From Caulobacter segnis (GTDB lineage: Bacteria > Pseudomonadota > Alphaproteobacteria > Caulobacterales > Caulobacteraceae), in the NCBI RefSeq assembly GCF_019931575.1, contig NZ_CP082923.1, positions 2,046,001-2,110,000 on the forward strand: DNA of 64,000 nucleotides, given 5' to 3'. The position numbers and the translations under genes are program-made. The notes beneath the pieces are model-generated. The model searched no databases. It saw only the letters and a program-made list of their open reading frames with translations, and was not told the DNA's origin. This document shows, piece after piece, positions 17,790-26,912 of this stretch (position 1 is the stretch's first letter; each line of letters begins with the position of its first letter).

Positions 17790-18647
17790 CTAGGCCACCG
17801 CCGCGTCGAATTCCGCCTTCCAGTCGGCGAACCGTTCGCGGTCGTCCTGGTCCCACGGGTGGAAGCCGGGGCGGTACCAGGCCAGGTACGTCCGCCAGCC
17901 CCGGCGGAAGATGCCGGGGTTCCGCCAGACGAACCGCTTCACCGCCTTCAGCGCCGCCTTGGGCGTGTAGCCGTCGGCCTCCAGCAGGCGGGCGGCGTAG
18001 CGGCTGATGTTGCGGGTGAACATGAAGGTCACGAAGGCCATGGCCCGGCAGCGGACGCGGTAGCGCTGGAGTGGCGACCAGTCCTTGGTCGCCTCCAGGA
18101 AGACGTCGTAGGCCACGGCCTTGTGCTCGGTCTCCTCCATGGCGTGCCAGCGCCACAGCTGCTCGACGCCCGGGGGGCTATTGTCGAACAGGTCGCGATG
18201 GCGGGCGTGCATCTCGGCCATCATGGCCGTGAAGTGCTCCAGCGCGATGGTCGAGACCAGCATGGCCATCTTGCCGCGCTCGCGGGCCATCTTCACCCGG
18301 GCGCGCACCATCTCCTCCACCTCGGCGACCGGATAGCGCTCGCGGTCGATCAGGCTGTTCAGCTGGTGATGCTCGCGCGAGTGGATAGCCTCCTGGGCGA
18401 TGAAGCCCTTGGCGTCTTCCAGCAGCTTGCCGCTCAGCAGGTGGCGGTAGTTCCTGACCGCGTCCATGAATAGTCGCTCGCCGTCCGGGAAGGTCAGGGA
18501 CAGGGCGTTGAACACCGCCGTGCCGACCGGGTCGCCGCCCAGCCAGTGGCCCTGGCGCACCGCGTCCAGGTCGAAGCGGATATCGCGCGGGGCGACCTGG
18601 AGATCGTCGGGGGTGGTCTTGGCCTGATGGGGGGAGGTGTGGGTCAT
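17790..18647 (-). CDS. ferritin-like predicted metal-dependent hydrolase (PF10118 type)
   Basis: The 285-residue protein is largely helical and carries paired carboxylate/histidine motifs of a di-metal centre: QEAIHSREHHQLN, ALEHFTAMMAE and WHAMEETEHKAVAYDVF. These spacings match the predicted metal-dependent hydrolase family YP-type PF10118, whose substrate is not settled. The N-terminus (PRDIRFDL, HWLGGDP) is also family-typical. It is divergent from the TetR regulator at 18721 with 73 bases between, a common arrangement in which the regulator controls the neighbour. The shared region has a TTGACA hexamer on this gene's strand that overlaps a palindrome. Confidence 0.85.
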   Translation of the reverse strand: MTHTSPHQAKTTPDDLQVAPRDIRFDLDAVRQGHWLGGDPVGTAVFNALSLTFPDGERLFMDAVRNYRHLLSGKLLEDAKGFIAQEAIHSREHHQLNSLIDRERYPVAEVEEMVRARVKMARERGKMAMLVSTIALEHFTAMMAEMHARHRDLFDNSPPGVEQLWRWHAMEETEHKAVAYDVFLEATKDWSPLQRYRVRCRAMAFVTFMFTRNISRYAARLLEADGYTPKAALKAVKRFVWRNPGIFRRGWRTYLAWYRPGFHPWDQDDRERFADWKAEFDAAVA

Positions 18648-18712
18648 GGTGTTCCGCGCTCCGCCGGTTTAGGGCTCTATCGGCCCGTCTTGTGGTGCAG
18701 AGTGAGTTGTAC

Positions 18713-18726
18713 TGACAAAAATGTCA
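18713..18726. promoter_or_regulatory. probable TetR operator overlapping the tetR start codon
   Basis: TGACA-AAAA-TGTCA is a perfect palindrome that includes the ATG at 18721. Its right arm read on the minus strand also forms a TTGACA -35 hexamer for the divergent gene. Binding here would block both genes. Confidence 0.55.
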
Positions 18727-19326
18727 ATAGAGCAGAGCGCGCCGAAGACCCGCGTCCGCCGCACGCCCGAGGCCGCGCGCGAGAACATCCTGGCCGCCGC
18801 CGAGGCGTTGCTGGTCGAGCACGGCCCGCAGGCGATCAAGCTGGCCGACGTGGCCAAGGCCGCCGGGGTGGTCCACGCCAACGTCATCCATCACTTCGGC
18901 TCGATTTCGGGGGTCGAGACGGCGCTGATGGAGCGGATGATCCGGCAACTGGCCGACAAGATCATCGCCGGCTTCAACGAAGAGGGCGCCGCCCCCGGCT
19001 TCGGCGCCCAGGCCCTGTTCGACGCCTTCCAGGCCAAGGGCGCGGCGCGCCTGGCCGCCTGGCTGGAGCTGACCGGCGAGGGGCGGCGGATGACCCTGGT
19101 CCGCGCCGTGGTCGACGAGGTGGTTCAGACGCGGCTGGCGCGCGACGTCGGCGTCGACCGCGACACGATCGTCGACTTCATTCTGGTCAATATCGTCCTG
19201 GCGATCGGCGTGGGCCTGTTCGGGCCGACGCTCAGCGAGCTCCTGGGGCGTCCGCCGGAGCGGGCGCGCGAGCTGGCGCTGGAGATGGTCCAGGGGCGGA
19301 TCACCGCCATGGGCGCGAAGGGTTAG
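18721..19326 (+). CDS. TetR-family transcriptional regulator
   Basis: The 201-residue protein has the N-terminal TetR helix-turn-helix: ENILAAAEALLVEHGPQAIK, then LADVAKAAGVVHANVIHHFG at residues about 41-60. The rest is a helical ligand-binding domain of unknown specificity. ATG 18721 gives the expected short tail before the HTH. No Shine-Dalgarno sequence precedes it and the preceding bases form the operator-like palindrome, so translation may be leaderless. It probably controls the divergent ferritin-like hydrolase gene and itself; that is inferred from position. Its end overlaps the convergent Nudix gene by 4 bases. Confidence 0.92.
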   Translation: MSIEQSAPKTRVRRTPEAARENILAAAEALLVEHGPQAIKLADVAKAAGVVHANVIHHFGSISGVETALMERMIRQLADKIIAGFNEEGAAPGFGAQALFDAFQAKGAARLAAWLELTGEGRRMTLVRAVVDEVVQTRLARDVGVDRDTIVDFILVNIVLAIGVGLFGPTLSELLGRPPERARELALEMVQGRITAMGAKG

Positions 19327-19718
19327 GCGCGGGCCAGCAGGGCCGGCAGCACAGCCTGGGTCAGCAGCGGCGCCAGGCGCAGGTCGCCCGGCGCGGCCGG
19401 ATCGATCCAGGCCAGTTCCTCGATCTCGGCCCGCGCGGCGATGTCGCCCTCGACCGTGGCCAGATAGGTCGCCGACTGGACGGTGAACCCGGCCTCGTTG
19501 GCGGCCGGCGCGGCGTAGTGGCCCAGCAGCTCGGCCTGGACGAGACGGCAGCCCAGCTCCTCGTCCAGCTCGCGAGCCAGGGTGGTCAGGTCGTCCTCGC
19601 CGCCATCGCGCTTGCCGCCGGGCTTCATGAAGGTGGAGGTGCCGCGCTTGCGGACCAGCAGCATGCGGCCGTCCGTATCGCGGATCACGGCGGTGACGAT
19701 GTCGAGGACGCGTGTCAT
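19323..19718 (-). CDS. Nudix hydrolase
   Basis: The 131-residue protein has a complete Nudix box, G-x5-E-x7-RELxEELG, from about residue 34 (GGKRDGGEDDLTTLARELDE and on), preceded by VTAVIRDTDGRMLLVRKRG. These enzymes hydrolyse nucleoside diphosphates linked to another moiety; the substrate is not deducible. It ends with a basic-acidic LDLRLAPLLTQAVL-like helix. It lies 26 bases downstream of the serine hydrolase gene on the same strand, so it may be the last gene of the hemB-led run. Confidence 0.93.
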   Translation of the reverse strand: MTRVLDIVTAVIRDTDGRMLLVRKRGTSTFMKPGGKRDGGEDDLTTLARELDEELGCRLVQAELLGHYAAPAANEAGFTVQSATYLATVEGDIAARAEIEELAWIDPAAPGDLRLAPLLTQAVLPALLARA

Positions 19719-19744
19719 CTCGACAGCGTAGCCGAGTCGCTAGC

Positions 19745-20824
19745 TCACTTCTCGACCGCCGCCAGGATGTGCTCGGCCAGCAGTTTCTCCGAGATCGCGT
19801 GCGGCTGGCGGACGCCGAAATTGGTGGTGGTGATCACCGCCACCAGATCCAGGTCCGGGATGATCGCGACCTTCTGGCCGCCCGAGCCGCTCATCACCCA
19901 GGCCTTGTGACCGCTGAAGGACTGCAGCCAGATCAGATAGCCGTAGTCGGTGTCCTGGCGCGCATTGGCGTGCGGTGTGACCGATGTCTTCACGAAATCG
20001 GCGGGCAGCACGGCCTTGCCGTCCCACTGGCCGCCATTGGCGTAGAGCTGGCCCAGCTTCAGCAGGTCGCGGCTGCGCAGGCCCAGGCCGCCGCCGCCCA
20101 TGGCCAGGCCCAGCGGCGACATCTGCCAGCGCGGAGCCTCGATGCCGAGCGGCTTGAACAGGACCTTGTCGGCGAAGGCGGGCAGGGGCTCGCCGACCGC
20201 GTTCTGGACGACCTGGCCGAGGGTTACGACCCCGGCGGTGCAGTAGCTGAAGCTGCGGCCGTACGGCGAGGCCTCGGGGCGCGGGCTCCATTCGGGGAAG
20301 CCGCGCACGGGCAGGTCAAGGTAGAAACCGACCCAGTCCTCGATCAGGTACATGCGCTCCTCGTTGCCGCGCGAGAACTGGTTGTCGTCGTCGCACTCGG
20401 CGATCGAGCTCATGGTCAGCAGGTCCTCCACCGTGACCTTGTCCTTGCGGGGATCGGAATTGGCGGCCGGCGGCCGGTCCTTGAGCCAGGCCTTGATCGG
20501 CGCCTGGACGCCGGGCAGGGCGCCGCGCGCGATCGCTGCGCCGGCCAGCATGGCGGTGACGGTCTTGGTCGTGGAGCGGGTGTTGCGGCGCGCCTCGGGA
20601 CCGTCCTTGTCGTAGTAGGCCTCGAACGCCAGCTTGCCGTGGCGGGCGATCAGGACGCTGGTGATCTGCTGGAACTGGCCGGCCTTGATCGCGGCGGACA
20701 TGGCCTCGAGCCTGGCGGCCGAGAGACCTTCGGCGGCGGGCGTCGAGACCGGCAGGTCGGACGCGGCGTGGGCCGTGCTGAGCGGGGCGAGGATCAGGAC
20801 GGCGGCGAATGCGAGGGCTTTCAA
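19745..20824 (-). CDS. exported serine hydrolase, class C beta-lactamase fold
   Basis: The 359-residue protein belongs to the beta-lactamase/esterase class C superfamily. The nucleophile motif S-x-x-K is [11 protein letters not shown], the Tyr motif is [11 protein letters not shown] (YCT for Y-x-N), and the [12 protein letters not shown] region resembles the third motif. Substrate unknown; peptidase, esterase and lactamase roles are all possible. I chose TTG 20824 rather than ATG 20941: GGAG lies 7 bases upstream and the start then gives an ideal signal peptide, [20 protein letters not shown]. With the far ATG the signal would be buried behind 39 basic residues. The AraC gene ends 28 bases upstream. 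Confidence 0.9.
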   Translation of the reverse strand: MKALAFAAVLILAPLSTAHAASDLPVSTPAAEGLSAARLEAMSAAIKAGQFQQITSVLIARHGKLAFEAYYDKDGPEARRNTRSTTKTVTAMLAGAAIARGALPGVQAPIKAWLKDRPPAANSDPRKDKVTVEDLLTMSSIAECDDDNQFSRGNEERMYLIEDWVGFYLDLPVRGFPEWSPRPEASPYGRSFSYCTAGVVTLGQVVQNAVGEPLPAFADKVLFKPLGIEAPRWQMSPLGLAMGGGGLGLRSRDLLKLGQLYANGGQWDGKAVLPADFVKTSVTPHANARQDTDYGYLIWLQSFSGHKAWVMSGSGGQKVAIIPDLDLVAVITTTNFGVRQPHAISEKLLAEHILAAVEK

Positions 20825-20852
20825 GGACGGGCTCCGACTGAACCTCCGCCGT

Positions 20853-21716
20853 CTAGGCCGCGCCGGCGATCGCGTCTTGGACGCTTGCAACATCCGGCCG
20901 GCGGCCGCACAGCCGCGCGAACTCGCCGGGGGTGACGCCATAGGCGCGGACGAACTGGCGATTGAGATGGCTCTGGTCGCAGAAGCCGGAGGCCAGGGCG
21001 ATCTCGCCGATCGGGGCGCGGCCGCGCATCAGCAGGTCGGCGGCGCGCTCCAGCCGGCGGGCGCGCAGGCGGTCGCCCGGCGTCGCGCCGATCCAACGGC
21101 GATAGCCCCGCGCCAGATGGACGGGATGCACGCCGGCCGCGCGGGCCAGGTCGGCGACGCCGATCGGCTGGTCGAAGGCGTCGTTCAGATAGGTTTCGAC
21201 CCGGTCCAGCCAGGGCGGCCGCCTGTTGCCGTCATGCGTCGGCGACAGGGTCTCGGCGGCCAGCTCCAGGCTCAGCGTCTGCAGCGACAGCGGTTCGGCG
21301 TCGCGGGCCAGCAGCGAGCGGGTCAGGCGCAGGGCGGCGCGGCGGGCGGCCGGGCCGGTCAGTCGCAGGGCGTCGATCGCCGCGCCGCGTCCGGCTTCGG
21401 CCAGGGTCCGCCAGTCGGCGGCCTCGAAGCTGACGGCCAGGAAGTAGCCGCCGGCCTCGACGAAGCGGTCGCGATGCACGACGCCGGGCGGGTTGAACAC
21501 CAGCACTGGACCCTCGGTCTCGGGACCGGCGGCGGTGGTCAGGTAGCGGCCGTGGGTGGCCAGGACGAAATGGGCGTCGTCGTGGCTGTGTTCGTGGACG
21601 TGCTCGGCGCTCTGGGTGGCCGCCAGGTGCGCGAGACGCACCCCCGGCAGGCGACGCTCCACGGTGGGCGCGCCATAGAACCGACCTTGGCTGAAGGCGG
21701 TCCCTGGCGCGGCCAT
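20853..21716 (-). CDS. AraC-family transcriptional regulator
   Basis: The 287-residue protein has an N-terminal cupin-like sensor domain ([20 protein letters not shown], then [13 protein letters not shown]) and a C-terminal double helix-turn-helix from about residue 185 ([19 protein letters not shown] and [20 protein letters not shown]). The histidine-rich sensor region may bind a metal or a small ligand. The ATG is 2 bases from the hemB stop codon, so it is translationally coupled to hemB and likely part of the same operon. The target may be the downstream serine hydrolase or the operon itself. That is inferred from position only. Confidence 0.93.
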   Translation of the reverse strand: MAAPGTAFSQGRFYGAPTVERRLPGVRLAHLAATQSAEHVHEHSHDDAHFVLATHGRYLTTAAGPETEGPVLVFNPPGVVHRDRFVEAGGYFLAVSFEAADWRTLAEAGRGAAIDALRLTGPAARRAALRLTRSLLARDAEPLSLQTLSLELAAETLSPTHDGNRRPPWLDRVETYLNDAFDQPIGVADLARAAGVHPVHLARGYRRWIGATPGDRLRARRLERAADLLMRGRAPIGEIALASGFCDQSHLNRQFVRAYGVTPGEFARLCGRRPDVASVQDAIAGAA

Positions 21717-21718
21717 GC

Positions 21719-22720
21719 CTAGCCCAGCTTCTCGGCGGCCCAGGGGGCGAAGTAGGTGATGATCCCCGCCGCGCCGGCGCGCTTGAAGGCGGTCAGGCTT
21801 TCCAGGACGGCGCGGTCGTGGTCGATCCAGCCGTTCTGGGCGGCGGCCATGATCATCGCGTACTCGCCCGAGACCTGGAAGGCGTAGGTCGGCATGCGGA
21901 ATTCGTCGACCAGGCGGCGGACGATGTCCAGATACGGCATGCCCGGCTTGACCATGACCATGTCGGCGCCCTCGGCGATGTCGAGCGCGACCTCGCGGAT
22001 GGCCTCCTCGGTGTTGGCCGGGTCCATCTGGTAGGTCTTCTTGTCGCCTTGGCCGCCGGCCAGCTTGGCCGAGCCGATGGCGTCGCGGTACGGGCCGTAG
22101 AAGGCCGAGGCGTACTTGGCCGCGTAGGACATGATCATCACGTCCTGGAAGTTCGCGCCTTCCAGCGCCGCGCGCAGCTTGCCGATGCGGCCGTCCATCA
22201 TGTCGGACGGAGCCAGGATGTCGGCGCCGGCCTCGGCCTGCATCAGGCCCTGTTCGATCAGGCGCTCGATCGTGGGGTCGTTGAGGATCTTGCCGCCCTC
22301 GATCACGCCGTCGTGGCCGTGGTCGGTGAAGGGATCCAGCGCCACGTCGCACATGATGCCGACCTCGGGGGCGGCGTCCTTCATGGCCTTGACAGCGCGG
22401 GGGATGACACCGTCCGGATCTGCGGCGATCGAGCCGGTCGCGTCCTTCCGCGACCCGTCGATGTGCGGGAAGATGGCGATGGCCGGAATCCCCAGGTCGC
22501 GCGCCCGGACGGCGGCCTTGGCGGCCTCCTTGACCGACAGGCGCTCGACGCCCGGCATTGAGGCGACCGGGATCGTGCCTTCGCCCTCGTGCACGACCAT
22601 CGACCAGATCAGGTCGGACGGTCGGACCTCGCTCTCGCGGACGAGGCGGCGGGTCCAGTCGGCCTGGCGCACGCGGCGCAGGCGGGTGGCGGGATAGGGG
22701 GCGAGCGGCGGGACGGTCAT
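21719..22720 (-). CDS. hemB: delta-aminolevulinic acid dehydratase (porphobilinogen synthase)
   Basis: The 333-residue enzyme condenses two 5-aminolevulinate molecules into porphobilinogen. Both Schiff-base lysines are visible: MSYAAKYASAFYGP (near 203) and MVMVKPGMPYLD (near 258). The metal loop reads CDVALDPFTDHGHDG. The three-cysteine zinc site of human/E. coli-type enzymes is replaced by aspartate and alanine, so this is the magnesium-dependent type common in alphaproteobacteria. The substrate is made by HemA, also in this window at 30 kb. It heads a minus-strand run of four closely spaced genes. Confidence 0.97.
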   Translation of the reverse strand: MTVPPLAPYPATRLRRVRQADWTRRLVRESEVRPSDLIWSMVVHEGEGTIPVASMPGVERLSVKEAAKAAVRARDLGIPAIAIFPHIDGSRKDATGSIAADPDGVIPRAVKAMKDAAPEVGIMCDVALDPFTDHGHDGVIEGGKILNDPTIERLIEQGLMQAEAGADILAPSDMMDGRIGKLRAALEGANFQDVMIMSYAAKYASAFYGPYRDAIGSAKLAGGQGDKKTYQMDPANTEEAIREVALDIAEGADMVMVKPGMPYLDIVRRLVDEFRMPTYAFQVSGEYAMIMAAAQNGWIDHDRAVLESLTAFKRAGAAGIITYFAPWAAEKLG

Positions 22721-22778
22721 CGCGCTGATGTGGACCGCCCCGCCAGCCGAGGCAAGATCGCAGGACCCTTAAGAGGCT

Positions 22779-24275
22779 TCACGAATACCGGAAAGCCGGG
22801 TCGTCCAGGTCGATCCGGGGGAAGGCGTCCTTCTCGTTCCAGTAGTCCTGGGTGTGGCGCCATTCGGGCTTGTCGCCGGCCTGGGGCAGCAGGTGCAGGC
22901 CGCGCATCAGGTAGCCGGGGTTGAAGTCCTCCGGATCGATCCAGCCGCCGAGCTTCATGTCCCGGTCCTCGGGGCGCAGCGCGACCTCGACCTGGCGAAC
23001 GCCCTTTTTCTCCATGTGCGCCAGCAGGCGGCAGACGAAGTCGCCGATCATGTCGGCCCTCAGGGTCCAGCTGGCCCGGAAATAGCCGAACACCCAGACC
23101 AGGTTGGGCAGGCCGGTGAACATCATGCCGCGATAGGTGACGGTCCTGGAGAAATCCAATGGCGCGCCGTCGACCTCGAAGGCGATGTCACCCAGGACGC
23201 AGAGATCAAAGCCCGTGGCCGTGACGATGATGTCGGCGTCCAGGCGCTGGCCGGACTTGAGCAGCAGTCCGGTCTCGGTGAAGCGCTCGATCTCGTCGGT
23301 GACCACCGAGGCCTTGCCGGAGGCGATGCCCTGGAAGAGGTCGCCTTCGGGAACGAAGGCGATCCGCTGGCGCCAGGGGCGATAGCGCGGCGTGAAGTGC
23401 TTCTCCACGATTTCCGGGGGCAGGAAGGCCTTCACGCCCTCGAGCAGCTCGGCGGTCGCCGCCTCGGTGTCCTCCAGGCAGCGGCGGGTGAAGTCGTGCT
23501 GGTCGAACAGCGCCTTGCGCCGGACGATCTCGTGGATCCAGGTCTCGTCGACCTCCAGTTGGCGCAGGGTGTCGGCCAGATCGTTGGCGTTGCGGCCGGG
23601 CACGAAATAGGTCGGCGACCTTTGGAGAAGGGTCACGTGCGCGCAGTCCCCGGCGATGTTGGGGACCAGGGTCGCGGCCGTGGCGCCCGAGCCGATCACC
23701 ACGACCTGCTTGCCCTTCAGGTCGATATCATCAGGCCAAGTCTGGGGGTGGACGAGCTGGCCCTTGTAGTCGGCCATGCCGGGCCAGTCGGGCGTATGGC
23801 CCAGACCGTGCCGGTAGTAGCCCTGGCACATCCAGAGGAAGTTGGTCGTGTAGGTTTCGACGCCGTCGGGTCCGGAGACGTCCAGCGTCCAAAGCTTGTC
23901 CCGCGAGGACCAGCGGGCCGCCGTAATCCGGCGGCGATATCGGATGTGGCGGGCGAGATCGTTCTCGGCGATCACCTCGCCCATGTAGTCGAGGATCTCA
24001 GCGGCGGTGGCGATCGGCGGGCCGACCCAGGGCTTGAAGCGGTAGCCGAAGGTGTAGAGGTCGCTGTCGGAGCGGATGCCCGGATAGGTGTGCGTCAGCC
24101 AGGTGCCGCCGAAGTCCTCCAGGGCCTCCAGGACAACGAAACGCGTCCCTGGCCGCTGGGTCGTCAGATGATACGCCCCGCCGACGCCGGATATGCCGGC
24201 GCCCACGATAATGACGTCGAAGTGCTGGGTCGCCGCGCCTGGCGCGGTCTTGGGAAGCGTCGCCGCCTCGCTCAT
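22779..24275 (-). CDS. flavin-containing monooxygenase, Baeyer-Villiger type
   Basis: The 498-residue protein has an N-terminal FAD-binding GAGISGVGGAYHL motif, a second Rossmann motif VVIGSGATAATLVPNI for NADPH, and between them YKGQLVHPQTWPDD. That is the Baeyer-Villiger fingerprint FxGxxxHxxxWP with Tyr in the first position. It probably inserts oxygen next to a ketone or oxidises a heteroatom; the substrate cannot be read from sequence. ATG 24275 has GGGAGGAA 7 bases upstream, better than the longer frame. A gap of 58 bases separates it from hemB. The gene is unrelated to heme synthesis. Confidence 0.93.
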   Translation of the reverse strand: MSEAATLPKTAPGAATQHFDVIIVGAGISGVGGAYHLTTQRPGTRFVVLEALEDFGGTWLTHTYPGIRSDSDLYTFGYRFKPWVGPPIATAAEILDYMGEVIAENDLARHIRYRRRITAARWSSRDKLWTLDVSGPDGVETYTTNFLWMCQGYYRHGLGHTPDWPGMADYKGQLVHPQTWPDDIDLKGKQVVVIGSGATAATLVPNIAGDCAHVTLLQRSPTYFVPGRNANDLADTLRQLEVDETWIHEIVRRKALFDQHDFTRRCLEDTEAATAELLEGVKAFLPPEIVEKHFTPRYRPWRQRIAFVPEGDLFQGIASGKASVVTDEIERFTETGLLLKSGQRLDADIIVTATGFDLCVLGDIAFEVDGAPLDFSRTVTYRGMMFTGLPNLVWVFGYFRASWTLRADMIGDFVCRLLAHMEKKGVRQVEVALRPEDRDMKLGGWIDPEDFNPGYLMRGLHLLPQAGDKPEWRHTQDYWNEKDAFPRIDLDDPAFRYS

Positions 24276-24411
24276 GCCGTTCCTCCCGTGCCGGCCGCTG
24301 TGCGGCCATGTCAAACCGGGCGTCTCTGCGGACGCCTAGGTTATCAACGTACACTTAGAGGTTCGCGCGTCGTTTGCGCTGGATCAAGCCAGGATGACGC
24401 GCAGGCGCGAT

Positions 24412-24876
24412 TTAGGGCGCGGCGCGCGAGGCCAGCACCGACGGACCCTCGAGACGGGTCCACAGCTGCGACTTGCACAGGAAGTTGCCGAGCACGCAGC
24501 CCTTGGCGCGCATGGTCCTGGAGTCGACGATGTCGGCCGAGCCCACCAGGGTGACCTTCAGGGTCGGGACCCACACGCGGCCCTTCAGCGAGCCATTGCT
24601 TTGGGCTTCGAAGTCACGCAGCAGCTGCTTGCCGACCAGGGTGTCGGTGCCCGACTTGCGCGCGTCAGCCTCGGCCTTGGCGCTGGCCCACACCACGACG
24701 CCGCAGGTGCTGGCGCCGCAGTCCTTGATTTCCAGGTGGACGGAATTCTTCGGATTGCGCCACACGCCGTACGAGCGCGAAATGTCGCCGCCATCAGCCG
24801 CGAAGGCCGGCGCGGAGACCGCCGCCATTCCAAGGACCGCCGCGAGCGCGGCCAGAGTGAGTTTCACGAAACGCAT
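24412..24876 (-). CDS. exported DUF2147 protein
   Basis: The 154-residue protein has a signal peptide (1-26, ending PAFAADG) and a DUF2147 domain. The domain begins SYGVWRNPKNSVHLEIKDCG, with CGASTCGVVVW giving two cysteines likely to form a disulfide, and ends CVLGNFLCKSQLWTRL with two more. DUF2147 proteins are small periplasmic beta-rich proteins of unknown role. It is read away from the acyl-CoA dehydrogenase gene, with 270 bases between. Confidence 0.9.
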   Translation of the reverse strand: MRFVKLTLAALAAVLGMAAVSAPAFAADGGDISRSYGVWRNPKNSVHLEIKDCGASTCGVVVWASAKAEADARKSGTDTLVGKQLLRDFEAQSNGSLKGRVWVPTLKVTLVGSADIVDSRTMRAKGCVLGNFLCKSQLWTRLEGPSVLASRAAP

Positions 24877-25146
24877 AATCGTCGATGCAAATGTTGTGAT
24901 TGAGAACGCCCAGACTCGTAGATGGCCATTTGGAGTGAAAGACGATGGTTATCAAGGGGGTGAGACGCCTCACCCGAGTCACACCGTGTAACGGAGGATT
25001 TCAGGTCACACCCGCCGCGGCCTGATCGATACAGTTATGCTTCGCCGAAAGACCCCCAGGGGCATGATTGACAGCGGGCTTCGGGCGCGGCACGTCAGCC
25101 GCCAACAAGGTGAGGGCGGTTCTGCCCCGAACGGGAGGAAGTGCGC

Positions 25147-26286
25147 ATGGATTTCGCGCTGAACGAAGATCAAGTCGCGATCCAGGACGCCGCGCGGGCT
25201 TTCGCCGAGGGACAGCTTGCCCCGCATTCGGCGGAGTGGGACGAGAAGAAGCATTTCCCCGTCGACGTGCTGCGCCAGGCCGCCGAGCTGGGCTTCGCCG
25301 GCATCTATGTGAACGAGAACGTCGGCGGTTCGGGCCTGTCGCGCCTGGACGCCTCGATCATCTTCGAGGCCCTGAGCTATGGCGACGTGCCGACGGCCGC
25401 GTACCTGACCATCCACAACATGGCCTCGTGGATGATCGACCGCTTCGGTTCGGACGACCTGCGCCAGCGCTACCTGCCACGCCTGACGACCATGGAGCTG
25501 ATCGCCAGCTACTGCCTGACCGAGCCGGGCTCGGGCTCGGACGCGGCCAACATGCGCACGACGGCTAGGCTGGACGGCGACCACTACGTCCTGAACGGCG
25601 GCAAGGCCTTCATCTCGGGCGGCGGCGTCTCGGACGTCTATGTGGTCATGGCCCGCACGGGCGGCGACGGCGCCAAGGGCGTCTCGGCCTTCGTGGTCGA
25701 GAAGGGCATGGAGGGCCTGAGCTTCGGGGCCAACGAGCGCAAGATGGGCTGGAACGCCCAGCCGACCGCCCAGGTCAATTTCGACAACTGCCGCGTGCCG
25801 GTCGCCAATCGCATCGGCCAGGAGGGCGAGGGCTTCCGCTTCGCCATGATGGGCCTGGACGGCGGACGGCTGAACATCGCCTCGTGCTCGCTGGGCGGAG
25901 CGCAGTTCGCCCTCGACACGGCCAAGGCCTACATGGAGACCCGCAACCAGTTCGGCAAAGCCCTGAAGGACTTCCAGGCCCTGCAGTTCAAGCTGGCCGA
26001 CATGGCCACCGAACTGGAGGCCGCGCGCCTGATGGTGCGCCGCGCCGCCCATGCGCTGGACAACCGCCATCCCGAGGCGACCAAGCTGTGCGCCATGGCC
26101 AAGCGGTTCGCGACCGACGCCGGCTTCCAGGTGGCCAATGACGCCTTGCAGCTGCATGGCGGCTACGGCTACCTCCAGGACTATCCGCTGGAACGCATCG
26201 TGCGCGACCTGCGGGTGCACCAGATCCTGGAAGGGACCAACGAAATCATGCGCGTCATCATCGCCCGCGAGATGTTCCGCCAGTGA
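25147..26286 (+). CDS. acyl-CoA dehydrogenase, probably isobutyryl-CoA dehydrogenase
   Basis: The 379-residue flavoenzyme has family motifs [20 protein letters not shown] (FAD/acyl-CoA binding), [17 protein letters not shown] and the catalytic base Glu362 in [16 protein letters not shown]. It oxidises an acyl-CoA to its enoyl-CoA and passes electrons to ETF and then ETF-QO. Isobutyryl-CoA is the likely substrate because a 3-hydroxyisobutyryl-CoA hydrolase follows two genes downstream and 3-hydroxyisobutyrate dehydrogenase further on. ATG 25147 was taken because GGGAGGA sits 8 bases upstream; GTG 25141 would leave only 2 bases. Confidence 0.94.
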   Translation: MDFALNEDQVAIQDAARAFAEGQLAPHSAEWDEKKHFPVDVLRQAAELGFAGIYVNENVGGSGLSRLDASIIFEALSYGDVPTAAYLTIHNMASWMIDRFGSDDLRQRYLPRLTTMELIASYCLTEPGSGSDAANMRTTARLDGDHYVLNGGKAFISGGGVSDVYVVMARTGGDGAKGVSAFVVEKGMEGLSFGANERKMGWNAQPTAQVNFDNCRVPVANRIGQEGEGFRFAMMGLDGGRLNIASCSLGGAQFALDTAKAYMETRNQFGKALKDFQALQFKLADMATELEAARLMVRRAAHALDNRHPEATKLCAMAKRFATDAGFQVANDALQLHGGYGYLQDYPLERIVRDLRVHQILEGTNEIMRVIIAREMFRQ

Positions 26287-26293
26287 GCGTCCG

Positions 26294-26905
26294 ATGATCT
26301 ATCTCTGCCGCCACGGCCAGACCTTCCACAACCGCGAAGGCCGCATGCAGGGCCAGACCGAGTCGGACCTGACCCCGCTGGGCCGCGCCCAGGCGGCGGC
26401 GATGGGCGACCTGCTGTTCGACCTGATCCGCCGGGATCCGCCGGCCAACCCTCCTGTCGAATGGCGCATCGTCGCCAGCCCGCTGCGCCGGGCGCGCGAC
26501 ACGGCCGAGACGATCGGCGCGCGCCTGGGCCTGCCGGTCGCGTTCGAGGACCGGTTGAAGGAGATCAGCGTCGGCGACTGGTCGAACCGCCTGCGTGACG
26601 AGGTCAAGCGCGAAGCCCCGGCGCTGCAGGGCGACCCGGAGTGGGCGTTCAAGTCGCCCTGCGGCGAGACCTACGAGGACATCATGGGCCGCGTGTCCGG
26701 CTGGTTGGCCGAGCAGGCGCCCGAGCCGGAGCGCCGGCTGATCGTGGTCAGCCACGGCATCGCCGGCTGGATGCTGCGCGGCGCCTATGGCGGCCTGTCG
26801 CGTGAGCAGGTGATCGCTCTGGACACGCCGCAGGACGCCATCTTCCGTCTCAGCAACGGCCAGATCGATCGCCTGGCCTGTGCGCCTGTCGCCGAGCCGG
26901 CTTAG
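26294..26905 (+). CDS. histidine phosphatase family protein
   Basis: The 203-residue protein has the phosphoglycerate mutase-like phosphatase signature CRHGQTFHNREGR, with the nucleophilic His in RHG. Arg follows in SPLRRARDTAETIGARLGL, Glu in EDRLKEISVGDW and the second His in VVSHGIAGWML. It hydrolyses a phosphate ester of unknown identity. The ATG is 7 bases after the stop codon of the acyl-CoA dehydrogenase gene and the next gene follows 7 bases later, so it is embedded in the valine-catabolism operon. No role for a phosphatase in that pathway is known to me. Confidence 0.93.
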   Translation: MIYLCRHGQTFHNREGRMQGQTESDLTPLGRAQAAAMGDLLFDLIRRDPPANPPVEWRIVASPLRRARDTAETIGARLGLPVAFEDRLKEISVGDWSNRLRDEVKREAPALQGDPEWAFKSPCGETYEDIMGRVSGWLAEQAPEPERRLIVVSHGIAGWMLRGAYGGLSREQVIALDTPQDAIFRLSNGQIDRLACAPVAEPA

Positions 26906-26912
26906 GACACTC

